DNA from: Burkholderia anthina | GTDB lineage: Bacteria > Pseudomonadota > Gammaproteobacteria > Burkholderiales > Burkholderiaceae | DNA length: 64,000 nt | Assembly: GCF_001547525.1 (NCBI RefSeq) | Contig: NZ_CM003769.1 | Location: 248,001 to 312,000, forward strand | Direction: 5' to 3' | Part shown: positions 8,281-16,741 of the stretch, piece after piece | Layout: each line of letters starts with the position of its first letter | Position numbering within the stretch: the stretch's first letter is position 1 | Translations under genes and position numbers: made by a program | Notes under the pieces: generated by a model | What the model saw: only the letters and a program-made list of their open reading frames with translations | What the model was told of the DNA's origin: nothing | Database searches by the model: none

Positions 8281-9237
8281 ATGAAATTCGGCTCTCGCCT
8301 GCTCGTCGCCGCAGGCTTCGCGCTCGTCGGTCTCGCCGGCCACGCGCCGGCCCATGCGGCCGACCTGCCGGCGGTCAACCTCGGCATGACCAGTTTCCTC
8401 GACGGCATGCCGCCGGCCGGCGCCGGCTGGTACGGCACGCAGTACCTGCAGTACAACACGGCCGGCCGCGTCAACGACAATGCGGGCAACAAGGTCGGGG
8501 TGCCGAAGCAGGACATCGACCTGTTCGCGGGCTTGAGCCAGCTCGTCTATCAGTCGCCGCTGACGTTCGCCGGCATGCATCCGGGCCTCGACGTGATCCT
8601 GCCGTGGATCGCGTCCGCGCGGACCGACGACGGCATCGGCAACGTCGCGCTGAATGCGCGCGCCGGCTTCGGCGATCTGCTGATCGGCCCGTTCGTCCAG
8701 TTCGACCCGGTGATGGGCGCGCAGGGCCCGCGCTTCGCGCAGCGCGTCGAATTCCAGTTCATCGTGCCGACCGGCGCGTACGATCCGTCGCGCGCGATCA
8801 ATCCGGGCAGCCATTTCTGGTCGTTCGATCCGTACTGGGCGGCGACGCTGTGGCTCACGCCGAAATGGACCGTATCGTGGCGGCTGCACTATCTGTGGAA
8901 CGCGACCAACCATCGGCCGGCCACGGCACTCGGCCCGGACGTGACATCGACGCAGGCCGGCCAGGCGATCCACGTGAACTTCGCGACCGAGTACGAAGTG
9001 CGGCCCGGCCTGCGGCTGGGCCTCAACGGCTACTGGTTGCGCCAGACCACCGACATGAAGGCCAACGGGCAGGACGTGCCGGGCACGCGGGAAGCGGTAT
9101 TCGCGATCGGGCCGGGGGCGATGGTCAGCTTCTCGCCGCACGATCACCTGCTGTTCAACGCGTACTTCGAGACGTATGCGCGCGACCGGCCCCAGGGGAC
9201 GCGGATGGTACTGCGCTACGTGCATCATTTTCAGTGA
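8281..9237 (+). CDS. outer-membrane beta-barrel, phenol_MetA_deg/SphA family, probable aromatic uptake channel
   Basis: 318 aa from the ATG at 8281; AGGAGG lies about 8 nt upstream, and an in-frame GTG at 8272 would run through that site. A Sec signal peptide ends APAHAA near residue 27. The mature part has alternating aromatic/polar strands (GAGWYGTQYLQYNT, LHYLWNAT, GLNGYWLRQT) and ends in Phe-Gln after RMVLRYVHH, consistent with an outer-membrane barrel. Members of this family are often the last gene of aromatic catabolic operons and are thought to admit hydrophobic substrates. It closes the operon that starts at 4332. Confidence 0.75.
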   Translation: MKFGSRLLVAAGFALVGLAGHAPAHAADLPAVNLGMTSFLDGMPPAGAGWYGTQYLQYNTAGRVNDNAGNKVGVPKQDIDLFAGLSQLVYQSPLTFAGMHPGLDVILPWIASARTDDGIGNVALNARAGFGDLLIGPFVQFDPVMGAQGPRFAQRVEFQFIVPTGAYDPSRAINPGSHFWSFDPYWAATLWLTPKWTVSWRLHYLWNATNHRPATALGPDVTSTQAGQAIHVNFATEYEVRPGLRLGLNGYWLRQTTDMKANGQDVPGTREAVFAIGPGAMVSFSPHDHLLFNAYFETYARDRPQGTRMVLRYVHHFQ

Positions 9238-9504
9238 CGCACCGCGCGCCGGCCGCCCCGATCCGGCGCACGCCGCTTCAAACGGTTAGCAGTAGGGGGC
9301 AGCCGTGAAGGCGGTGGACTACGGCTTGTTCCATGATCGACCATGGGTCCAGGATGCATTGTCGCCGCTATGGTCGATCTGTCTCGCGGCGCCGCCTGGG
9401 GAGGGAGCCTCCATGAAGCCTGTCGCGGTGCCGGCCGCCGATTGGACCGGAGGCCGGCACACGTAGCCTTTATCGATGCGAACGCAGCCGCATCCGTGCA
9501 TCGC
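9238..9504. other. convergent intergenic region with two inverted repeats, possible bidirectional terminator
   Basis: No gene is supported here. It separates the convergent iif-type operon (ending 9237) and Tad operon (ending 9505). GTGCCGGCC at 9428-9436 pairs with GGCCGGCAC at 9452-9460 (9-bp stem, 15-nt loop), and GATCGACCAT at 9335-9344 pairs with ATGGTCGATC at 9370-9379. Neither is followed by a U-tract, so intrinsic termination is only a suggestion. Confidence 0.35.
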
Positions 9505-10479
9505 TCATTGCGCGATGCCGACGAACGTGGGCAGCAGCACGCGATACACGTGAATCATCGCCGGGCCGAGCAGCACCACCATCAGCGCGGGGAAAATGCA
9601 GAAGATCAGCGGGAACAGCAGCTTCAGCGCGATCTTCGCCGCGCGTTCCTCCGCGCGCATCCGGCGCCGCGTGCGCAGCATGTCCGACAGCACGCGCAGC
9701 GATTCGCTGATGCTCGTGCCGAACCGGTCGGCCTGGATCAGCATCGCGCAGAACGATTCGATGTCCTCCACGCCGGTGCGCAGCGCGAGATTGCGCAGCG
9801 CCGTTTCCTTCGTGAAGCCGGAGCGCATCTCGAGCAGCAGCAGATCGAGTTCGCTCGCGACCACCTCGCTGCGAAACCGCAGTTCCTCGCTCACCTTCAT
9901 CAGCGCCGCGTCGAGCCCGAGCCCCGCTTCGACGCACACCGTCAGCAGGTCGAGCGCGTCCGGGAAATCCTCGAAGATCTTCTGCTGGCGCACCTTGACC
10001 CGCTGCGACAGCACAACGTTCGGGATGTAGTAACCGATGCCGGCGAGCGCGACGAGGATCAGCGACAGCAGCGCGCGCTCGTCGCCGAGCGACGTCGTGA
10101 TCAGCGCCAGCAGCGCCGCGCACGGCAGGCCGAGCGCGAGCACCGTCTTCGCGGTGAAATACAATGCGGCCGCGCTCTGGTTGCGCCAGCCGGCATTCAT
10201 CAGCCGGATGCGCAGCGGCGAACTCTCCCAGCCTTCCTTCGGCACCGACAGCTTCGAGATCGGGGTGGACAGCTCGACCAGCTTCGCGACCCAGCGCGAC
10301 GCCATGTCGTCGCCGTCGCCCGGGCCGGCGACGGCGCCCGCCCCGGCTCCGCCGGCCTGCTCGATCCGGCGCTGGATGCTGCGCGGCGCGAACAGCAGCA
10401 TCGCGACGAGCACGCCGCCGGCCACGAAGATGAACAAGCCGCCCAGCATCACGGCCTGGACCACGCTCAGGTTTTGCAT
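9505..10479 (-). CDS. tadC: Tad pilus inner-membrane platform protein TadC
   Basis: 324 aa, starting MQNLSVVQAVMLGGL at 10479. It has the GspF/T2SS-F layout: an N-terminal membrane helix, paired helices around residues 105-150, a cytoplasmic F domain with FPDALDLLTVCVEAGLGLDAAL, and a C-terminal pair of membrane segments. TadC with TadB forms the platform on which the TadA ATPase acts to insert Flp pilins. It is the last gene of the minus-strand tad operon, 34 bp after tadB. Confidence 0.92.
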   Translation of the reverse strand: MQNLSVVQAVMLGGLFIFVAGGVLVAMLLFAPRSIQRRIEQAGGAGAGAVAGPGDGDDMASRWVAKLVELSTPISKLSVPKEGWESSPLRIRLMNAGWRNQSAAALYFTAKTVLALGLPCAALLALITTSLGDERALLSLILVALAGIGYYIPNVVLSQRVKVRQQKIFEDFPDALDLLTVCVEAGLGLDAALMKVSEELRFRSEVVASELDLLLLEMRSGFTKETALRNLALRTGVEDIESFCAMLIQADRFGTSISESLRVLSDMLRTRRRMRAEERAAKIALKLLFPLIFCIFPALMVVLLGPAMIHVYRVLLPTFVGIAQ

Positions 10480-10513
10480 GACAACCTCGCAACGGTTCGT
10501 TATTCGGCGCGCG

Positions 10514-11491
10514 TCAGACGCGAATGCGCACGATTCGGCGGATCCAGAACAGGCCGAACAGCATCGACACCAGCATCGTGCCGACCATCCGGATGCCCGC
10601 GGGATCCTCCCAGAGCACGGACAGGAATTCGCGGTTCAGCAGCGCCATCACCGCCGCGGTGCCGAACGGCAAGAGCCCGAGAATCCACGCCGACAGCCGC
10701 CCTTCCGCCGACAGCACGCGCACCTTGTCGAACAGCTTGAAGCGCTCGCGGATCAGCCCGGCGATGCTGTCGAGCAGCTCGGCCAGGTTGCCGCCCGTCT
10801 CGCGCTGGATCAGCACCGCGATCACGAAGTAGCGCAAGTCCTGCACCGGCACGCGCGTCGCGAGGTTCATCAGCGCGTCGTGCAGCGACACGCCGTAGTT
10901 GACCTCGTCGAACGTGACGCGGAACTCGCCGCCCATCGGCTCGGAAAACTCGTCGCCGACCATCCCGAGCGTGCTCGTGAACGAATGACCGGAGCGCAGC
11001 GCGCGCGCGATCATGTCGCAGATGTCCGGCAACTGCCGCTCGAGCTTGCGCATCCGTCGTGCGCGGCAGCGCAGCACGTACGCCATCGGCATCCAGCCGG
11101 CGACGAGCGCGATCGGCACCGCGGCCAGTTGCGGCAAGCGCGCGAAACTCGCCGCGAACCACGCGAACGCCGCGAACGTCGCGCCGAGCGTGATCAGCTT
11201 CGGCAGCGTCCAGTCGAGGCCCGACTGCTGGATCACGAGATCGAGCGCGTGCACGCGCGGCACGCGCAGCAGCAGCCGGTCGAACGATTTCGACTCGTCG
11301 AGCATCCGCTTCTTCAGGATCGACAGCCGCTCCTGCTGGACGTTGCCGCCGGCCGACATCGCGCGAATGCGCGATTCGATCCGGCGCGCGGCGGTGCCGT
11401 GCCGCGCGTTCCACCATTGATAGATGCCTTCGATCGACAGCACGACCGCGACGAAGGTAAGAATCACAAAACCGTAAAAGATCGCATTCAT
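10514..11491 (-). CDS. tadB: Tad pilus inner-membrane platform protein TadB
   Basis: 325 aa from the ATG at 11491, preceded by GGGGAGG. The same frame stays open far upstream through tadA and tadZ territory, but MNAIFYGFVILTFVAVVL is the real start. Typical of TadB: an N-terminal membrane helix, helices in the middle, an F domain with QLPDICDMIARALRSGHSF and REGGNLAELLD-like sequence (printed RETGGNLAELLDSIAGLI), and C-terminal membrane segments. It works with TadC in pilus extrusion. Confidence 0.92.
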   Translation of the reverse strand: MNAIFYGFVILTFVAVVLSIEGIYQWWNARHGTAARRIESRIRAMSAGGNVQQERLSILKKRMLDESKSFDRLLLRVPRVHALDLVIQQSGLDWTLPKLITLGATFAAFAWFAASFARLPQLAAVPIALVAGWMPMAYVLRCRARRMRKLERQLPDICDMIARALRSGHSFTSTLGMVGDEFSEPMGGEFRVTFDEVNYGVSLHDALMNLATRVPVQDLRYFVIAVLIQRETGGNLAELLDSIAGLIRERFKLFDKVRVLSAEGRLSAWILGLLPFGTAAVMALLNREFLSVLWEDPAGIRMVGTMLVSMLFGLFWIRRIVRIRV

Positions 11492-11523
11492 GAGGCCTCC
11501 CCGGCAGCACACGGCGCCTGTCG

Positions 11524-12891
11524 TCAGTCCGTCTCGTAACGCACGGACGGGTCGTACAGCGAATCCGGCAGGTTGATGCCGAACGCCTGCAGCCGCTCGA
11601 CGAACTTCGGCCGCACGCCGGTCGCGCAGAAGTGGCCGCGCACCGAGCCGTCGCGGTCCACGCCCGTGCGCTTGAACGTGAAGATCTCCTGCATGTTGAT
11701 GATGTCGCCTTCCATCCCGGTCAGCTCCTGGATGCTGACGATCTTGCGCTTGCCGTCGGTCAGCCGCGCCGCCTGAACGACCACCGAGATCGCCGACGCG
11801 ATCTGCTGGCGCATCGTCTTCGGCGGCAGCGTCAGGCCCGACACGCTGACCATGTTCTCGAGCCGCGTCAGCGCGTCGCGCGGCGTGTTCGCGTGGATCG
11901 TCGCGAGCGAGCCTTCGTGGCCCGTGTTCATCGCGTTGAGCATGTCGAGCGCTTCGGCGCCGCGCACTTCGCCGAGGATGATCCGGTCCGGGCGCATCCG
12001 CAGCGCGTTGCGCACCAGCGTGCGCTGCGTGATCTCGCCCTTGCCCTCGATGTTCGGCGGGCGCGTTTCGAGCCGCAGCACGTGCGGCTGCTGCAGTTGC
12101 AGCTCGGCCGCGTCCTCGATCGTCACGATCCGCTCGTTGCGCGGAATGAAGCCGGACAGGATGTTGAGCAGCGTCGTCTTGCCGCTGCCCGTGCCGCCCG
12201 ACACCAGCACGTTCACCTTCGCGCGCGACAGCGCGTCGAGCAGTTCGGCCATCGGCGGCGTCAGGCTGTGGAAGCGCACCAGGTCGTCCATCTTCAGCGG
12301 GTTGACCGCGAAACGCCGGATCGACATCAGCGGCCCGTCGATCGCGGACGGCGGGATGATCGCGTTCACGCGCGAGCCGTCCGGCAGCCGCGCATCGACC
12401 ATCGGGCTCGATTCGTCGATGCGGCGCCCCACGCGCGACACGATCTTCTCGATCACCTTCATCAGGTGCGCGTCGTCGTAGAACGTCACGTCGGTCAGTT
12501 CGAGCTGCCCGCAGCGCTCGACGTAGACCTGCCGATAGGTGTTCACGAGGATGTCGGAGATGCCGGGGTCGCGCAGCAGCGCCTCGAGCGGGCCGAAGCC
12601 GAACATCTCGTCGTACACGTCGATCGCGAGCTGGCGCCGCTCGATGTCGTTCGCCGGCATCCGCTCCTCGTCGAGGATGCGCGCGATCAGCGAGCCGATC
12701 TCCATGCGGACCTGATCCTGATGCAGCCGCGACAGGCGCTCGAGCTCCACGCGCTCGAGCACGGCCAGGTGAATTTCGCGGCGCAGCTTCTGGTATGCGT
12801 CGCGCACCGACGAATGCGCCGGGCCGGCCGGCTCGCTGCCCGCCGCCAGCGGCTGGGCCCGGTGCAACGACATCTGTTCGCGCAATGACAT
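11524..12891 (-). CDS. tadA: Tad pilus assembly ATPase TadA/CpaF
   Basis: 455 aa, secretion ATPase of the CpaF/TadA branch. Walker A GGTGSGKT is at residues 232-239, followed by an Asp/Glu box with [10 protein letters not shown], Walker B ([10 protein letters not shown]) and a His box ([10 protein letters not shown]). The N-terminal roughly 180 residues match the CpaF N-domain ([18 protein letters not shown]). It hydrolyses ATP to drive Flp pilus assembly and lies between tadZ and tadB with 18-bp and 32-bp gaps. Length is normal for the family. Confidence 0.95.
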   Translation of the reverse strand: MSLREQMSLHRAQPLAAGSEPAGPAHSSVRDAYQKLRREIHLAVLERVELERLSRLHQDQVRMEIGSLIARILDEERMPANDIERRQLAIDVYDEMFGFGPLEALLRDPGISDILVNTYRQVYVERCGQLELTDVTFYDDAHLMKVIEKIVSRVGRRIDESSPMVDARLPDGSRVNAIIPPSAIDGPLMSIRRFAVNPLKMDDLVRFHSLTPPMAELLDALSRAKVNVLVSGGTGSGKTTLLNILSGFIPRNERIVTIEDAAELQLQQPHVLRLETRPPNIEGKGEITQRTLVRNALRMRPDRIILGEVRGAEALDMLNAMNTGHEGSLATIHANTPRDALTRLENMVSVSGLTLPPKTMRQQIASAISVVVQAARLTDGKRKIVSIQELTGMEGDIINMQEIFTFKRTGVDRDGSVRGHFCATGVRPKFVERLQAFGINLPDSLYDPSVRYETD

Positions 12892-12909
12892 GATGGTTCC
12901 CCGAAAGAA

Positions 12910-14118
12910 TTACATCGACTTGAGCTTCGGCGTGGCCTTGCGGCCGAACAGCCGGGACATCAACGGTTCGCTGTGCGTCGCGCCGCGTCCCGCGCGCACT
13001 CCGCCGTCGACGAGTTGCTTCGCGCAGCCCTGCAACGCACGCGCGACCGCCGAGCCGCGCGCGAGCCGCGACACCGGATGGCCCTGGTTGATCGCTTCGA
13101 GCACGGTGTCGGCGTCGTCGGGAATCGTGCAGGCCGCGTGCAGGCCGAGCACTTCCTCGAGCGCGGTGCGGGTGCGCTCGCTCGCGCGCGTCGTGCGGTT
13201 CACGATCAGCCGCATCTGGTCGGTCGAGTAGCCGAGCGACACGAGAATCTCCAGCAGCCGGCGGCCGGCGCGCACGTGCGGCATCGCGGGCTGCAGCACG
13301 ATCTGGATCTGGTCGCTGCGATCGAGCGCGACCATCGACAGCGGGTTGATGGCGACGCCGACGTCGAAGATCACGAAGTCGTAGCGCGGCGCGGCGACGC
13401 CGAGTATCCATTCGAGCGCGTCCTCGCGCATCTCGGCAGCCTTGACCGGGTCGCCCGCGCCCGCGAGCACGTGGAAGTTGTCCGTCACGTGCGCGACGCT
13501 CGCGTCGAGAAACGCGCTGTCGAGCCGCTCGATCTGCGCGCACAGCTGCGGCAGCGTCGACGGCGGCGCTTCGTCGCTGACGAGGAACGCCGCGTCGGCG
13601 AACTGCTGGTTCAGGTCGATCAGCAGCACGCGGCGCTTGAAGCCCTCGGCGATCTCGAACGCGACGTTGCCGGCGGCGAAGCTCGTGCCGGCCCCGCCCT
13701 TGCACGACATGAACGACACGATGCGCGTGTCGTCGGTATCGCGCGGCGTGCTTTGCGCGGCCGCCCGGCCGAGTGCGTTGCCGAGCGCCTGCGGATCGAG
13801 CGGCCACTGCAGCACGTCGCGCGCGCCCGCCCGCATCGCATCGAGCAGCACGTGCGGCGATGCGTCGGCCGTCACGAGGATGCAGGTCAGGCTCGCATGC
13901 GCGCGGCAGATGCGCTCGATCGCCGACAGCTCGGACGGCTCGAGCGACGTGCCGTCGATCAGCAGGATGTCGAACGCGTCGAGCCCGTCGGTGCGGTGCT
14001 CGATCTGCGACGGACGGCCGGTGGCGCGCGTCGTGCGATAGCGTCCGCAGTCGGCCACGAGACGCGCGATCTGCGAAAGCCGCGCGGTATCGTCGGAAGC
14101 TACGAGGATGTTGATCAT
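12910..14118 (-). CDS. tadZ: TadZ/CpaE, MinD-like localisation ATPase of the Tad pilus
   Basis: 402 aa. Residues 1-125 resemble an atypical receiver domain (MINILVASDDTARLS), followed by a ParA/MinD-type ATPase domain with the deviant Walker A CKGGAGTSFAAGN near residue 140 and VLLIDLNQQFAD as the A' motif. TadZ/CpaE proteins mark the cell pole or site at which the Tad machine assembles. The receiver-like part has no obvious phospho-acceptor context, as is usual in TadZ. Confidence 0.9.
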   Translation of the reverse strand: MINILVASDDTARLSQIARLVADCGRYRTTRATGRPSQIEHRTDGLDAFDILLIDGTSLEPSELSAIERICRAHASLTCILVTADASPHVLLDAMRAGARDVLQWPLDPQALGNALGRAAAQSTPRDTDDTRIVSFMSCKGGAGTSFAAGNVAFEIAEGFKRRVLLIDLNQQFADAAFLVSDEAPPSTLPQLCAQIERLDSAFLDASVAHVTDNFHVLAGAGDPVKAAEMREDALEWILGVAAPRYDFVIFDVGVAINPLSMVALDRSDQIQIVLQPAMPHVRAGRRLLEILVSLGYSTDQMRLIVNRTTRASERTRTALEEVLGLHAACTIPDDADTVLEAINQGHPVSRLARGSAVARALQGCAKQLVDGGVRAGRGATHSEPLMSRLFGRKATPKLKSM

Positions 14119-14140
14119 GTCGTGTGCCTCGTCTTTTCGA

Positions 14141-14584
14141 TTAGTTGCAGGCGGAGCCGCCCGTCGCGGAATTCAGGCTTTCGCGCGGCAGCGTCGTCGT
14201 GAACGGCGGCATTTTCACCGTGACGTTCATGAACGGGATCATGGTCTTGACGGTGACGTTCGTGACGCTCACCGTCACGAACGAGCACGTGTTGATGTCG
14301 CAGCTCGCCGGCGTGTAGTTCACCGACACGTTCGCGTTCGACAGCAGCGGCAGCAGCGACCGCACGCGCTTCACGACGCCCGCGGCGTTCACGTCGCACA
14401 CCACCGCGGTGCGCGCGCCGAGGCGCACGGCCTCGCTCGCAGTATTCCAGTAGAACAGCACGCGGCCGAACTCGAAGATGCCGATCAGCAGCATGATCAG
14501 CACCGACGCGATCAGCGCGAATTCGACGATCGCGACGCCGCGCTGCGTGCGCCGGCGTGACAGCGGGAAATGGCGCGCATTCAT
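14141..14584 (-). CDS. TadE-family minor pseudopilin (downstream copy)
   Basis: 147 aa from the ATG at 14584, which overlaps the stop of the preceding pseudopilin gene as ATGA. A short basic leader ends RRRTQRG, followed by VAIVEFALIASVLIMLLIG, the prepilin-like processing site and hydrophobic helix of TadE/TadF. The C-terminal part has several cysteines (CDVN, CDINTC, final CN), consistent with periplasmic disulfides. Minor pseudopilins are processed by TadV and needed for pilus biogenesis. Whether this is TadE or TadF is not decidable from sequence alone. Confidence 0.85.
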   Translation of the reverse strand: MNARHFPLSRRRTQRGVAIVEFALIASVLIMLLIGIFEFGRVLFYWNTASEAVRLGARTAVVCDVNAAGVVKRVRSLLPLLSNANVSVNYTPASCDINTCSFVTVSVTNVTVKTMIPFMNVTVKMPPFTTTLPRESLNSATGGSACN

Positions 14585-15114
14585 GACACCTGCCTCATCA
14601 CGGTGACGATGTTGCCGAAGGTGATCGACGGCAGCCCCGGGAACGCGGGGATCGGCTGGTACTGGTAGCCCGAGATCTTCACTTCGACGACGTTGATCGC
14701 GCCCGTGGCCGTGCCGCTTGGCGCGTTGTTGTTCGAATCGTAGGTGGGCAGGTTCGCGAACTGCGACGGGTCCGACGCATCGCTGCAGCCGGTCGTGCGC
14801 TGTGCGTCGCAGATCGTGACCATCGACGTCGTGAGCCCCGGCACGAGCTCGGTGCCCGACGTGCCGCACGTCGTGCTGCCGTAGACGACGAGACACTGCG
14901 CCTGCGACACCGGATACGCGCTGTCGGTCGGCAGCCAGACCGACAGGTAGCGTGCCGCATCGCGCGTGGCCTTGGTCAGCGTCTCGTACTGGTAGATCGC
15001 GCGGCCGAATTCGGCCACGCCCGTCGCGAGCATGATCATCGGCATCAGCACGAGCGCGAACTCGACGGCGACGACGCCGCGGGTGCGCGAACGACGAATC
15101 GGCGGCTTCTTCAT
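14581..15114 (-). CDS. tadE: TadE-family minor pseudopilin (upstream copy)
   Basis: 177 aa. Leader MKKPPIRRSRTRG precedes VVAVEFALVLMPMIMLATG, the TadE prepilin-like motif with the conserved Glu at +5. The mature part includes GVAEFGRAIYQYETLTKA and four cysteines in two pairs. Translationally coupled to the next gene by a 4-bp overlap and 13 bp downstream of the TadG-like gene. Confidence 0.87.
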   Translation of the reverse strand: MKKPPIRRSRTRGVVAVEFALVLMPMIMLATGVAEFGRAIYQYETLTKATRDAARYLSVWLPTDSAYPVSQAQCLVVYGSTTCGTSGTELVPGLTTSMVTICDAQRTTGCSDASDPSQFANLPTYDSNNNAPSGTATGAINVVEVKISGYQYQPIPAFPGLPSITFGNIVTVMRQVS

Positions 15115-15127
15115 GATCGTCTCTCCG

Positions 15128-16399
15128 CTATTGAACGAGCATCGGCACCTGCGTGCCCGATGCGCTGCCGCTGCCCGGCAAGCCGTGCGTCGCGCACGGG
15201 TTGTTGCCCGACACCGACGAGCCGAGGTATTCGAGGTGCGCGACGACGGCGCCGCTGCCGGCGCTGAACGGGAGCGGATCGAGCATCAGCACGCAATCCC
15301 ATTGCGTGACGTGCACCTTGCCGCTGCTGCCGGACAGCGTCGAGCAGTCGCCCTCCGGCGCGAGCGCGAGGCGCCGGTCGCTGCCGTAGGTCGCGTAGTT
15401 GCTCGCCGCCGCCGTGCCGTTGGTGGCGATGCCGCTGCCCGACGGTGGCGCGCCGTCGCCCTGGTAAGGCTTGAAGCTCGCGCGGTCGGCCACGAACTGC
15501 GTGTATGCATCACCCTTGATGCCCGGCGTTCCCGGCGGCCCGTAGTTCGGGCCGACATACGCGTAGCCGGTGAAGTCGGGCTGGCCGCTCGAGCCGTTCG
15601 CGCCGTTCGTGTAGATGCCGAAGCGCGTATTCCATGCACGCTGCGACGCCGCCTTCATGCCCGTGGTGGCCAGATCGGGCGGGCTCGTGATGTTGCAGGT
15701 ATTACCCGACAGCTCGCTCGCGAGCGTCGTCTCGTTCGTCGAACCGTCGAGCGCCGCCCAGCCGAAGTTGCCGGGCCCGTACGTCGACGACGACCCCGAC
15801 GGCGACGAAATCCAGTCGCCGACCTTGTAGGCCGGGTCGGACGGGCCGCGGCACACGAACACCGGAATCGCGCAAGTCGTCTGCCCGCCGCCGACGGTCG
15901 CGATCGCGCTCGCCGACACTTCCGCCGCATTCGCGAGCTTCGTGCCCGGCAGCACGTTCAGCACCTCGATGAACCAGTGCGCGATGCTGCTCAGCGTCGC
16001 GGTGCACTGCACGTACTTGATGTTCGCCGGCGTCGCGACCGCGTCCTTGGTCAGGAACGGGTTGGTCAGCGAATCGCTGAACGTGACGTTCGCATTCGTC
16101 GACATCTGCACCGACTTCTTCTGGAAAAACACGAAATTCAGATGGCCGGCGGCGATGCCGTCGGCTTCGGCCACCGACAGGCTGATCGCCGAGGTCAGGT
16201 CGCGCGCAGCCGACAGCGCGCAGGCATCGGCGCTGTTCTGCAGTTCGCTGCGCGTGACGTACAGCTTGCCGAGATCCAGCGCGAGCCCGACGAACCCGAT
16301 CATCACCGCCAGCGAGAGGCCGACGATGATCGCGACGGCACCGCGCTGGCGATGCAGGCTGCGACGTGTGAGTTTCGGATAGCGGGCTGCGCGGTTCAT
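15128..16399 (-). CDS. tadG: TadG-like pilus-associated protein
   Basis: 423 aa. The N-terminus (RQRGAVAIIVGLSLAVMIGF, then VGLALDLGKLYVTRSELQNS) is the Tad-domain helix typical of TadG, which anchors the protein in the inner membrane. The remaining 350 residues are a Gly/Ser/Thr/Asn-rich periplasmic region with a few cysteines and no recognisable von Willebrand A motif, unlike longer TadG proteins. TadG probably links the pilus machine to the envelope. It lies between the lipoprotein and TadE genes in the same operon. Confidence 0.82.
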   Translation of the reverse strand: MNRAARYPKLTRRSLHRQRGAVAIIVGLSLAVMIGFVGLALDLGKLYVTRSELQNSADACALSAARDLTSAISLSVAEADGIAAGHLNFVFFQKKSVQMSTNANVTFSDSLTNPFLTKDAVATPANIKYVQCTATLSSIAHWFIEVLNVLPGTKLANAAEVSASAIATVGGGQTTCAIPVFVCRGPSDPAYKVGDWISSPSGSSSTYGPGNFGWAALDGSTNETTLASELSGNTCNITSPPDLATTGMKAASQRAWNTRFGIYTNGANGSSGQPDFTGYAYVGPNYGPPGTPGIKGDAYTQFVADRASFKPYQGDGAPPSGSGIATNGTAAASNYATYGSDRRLALAPEGDCSTLSGSSGKVHVTQWDCVLMLDPLPFSAGSGAVVAHLEYLGSSVSGNNPCATHGLPGSGSASGTQVPMLVQ

Positions 16400-16424
16400 G
16401 GCGTTCTCCCTGTGCGTGGTGTCG

Positions 16425-16721
16425 TTACTGCGTGGCCTTGCCGATGCCGATCACGAACGCGTTGGCGGGCGGCACGGCCTGCTTGAACGACTTGTCGTAG
16501 TTGTCGAGCGCGGCCGCGGCGGCGTTGCCGTCGACTCCCGATGCCGACGAAGGATGTTCGCCGGCATGCGGATCGATGATCTGGGCGTGCATCACGGTGC
16601 GGACCGAATCGCCGAAGCGGCTGTCCCACACCGGGGTCGACGACATGCAGCCGGCAAGCGCGAACGCGAGCGGGACGGCGAGCGCCGCGCGGCGCACGAA
16701 TACGAGGTAGGCGGATTTCAT
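16425..16721 (-). CDS. small Tad-locus lipoprotein
   Basis: 98 aa from the ATG at 16721. A signal peptide with lipobox LAGC gives lipidation at Cys25. The mature part reads TPVWDSRFGDSVRTVMHAQI and HAGEHPSSASGVDGNAAAAA, a pattern seen in short lipoproteins next to the secretin in beta-proteobacterial tad loci. A pilotin-like or secretin-associated role is inferred from its place directly after rcpA (20 bp). Confidence 0.75.
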   Translation of the reverse strand: MKSAYLVFVRRAALAVPLAFALAGCMSSTPVWDSRFGDSVRTVMHAQIIDPHAGEHPSSASGVDGNAAAAALDNYDKSFKQAVPPANAFVIGIGKATQ

Positions 16722-16741
16722 GAGCTTCCCCTTGGATGGCT

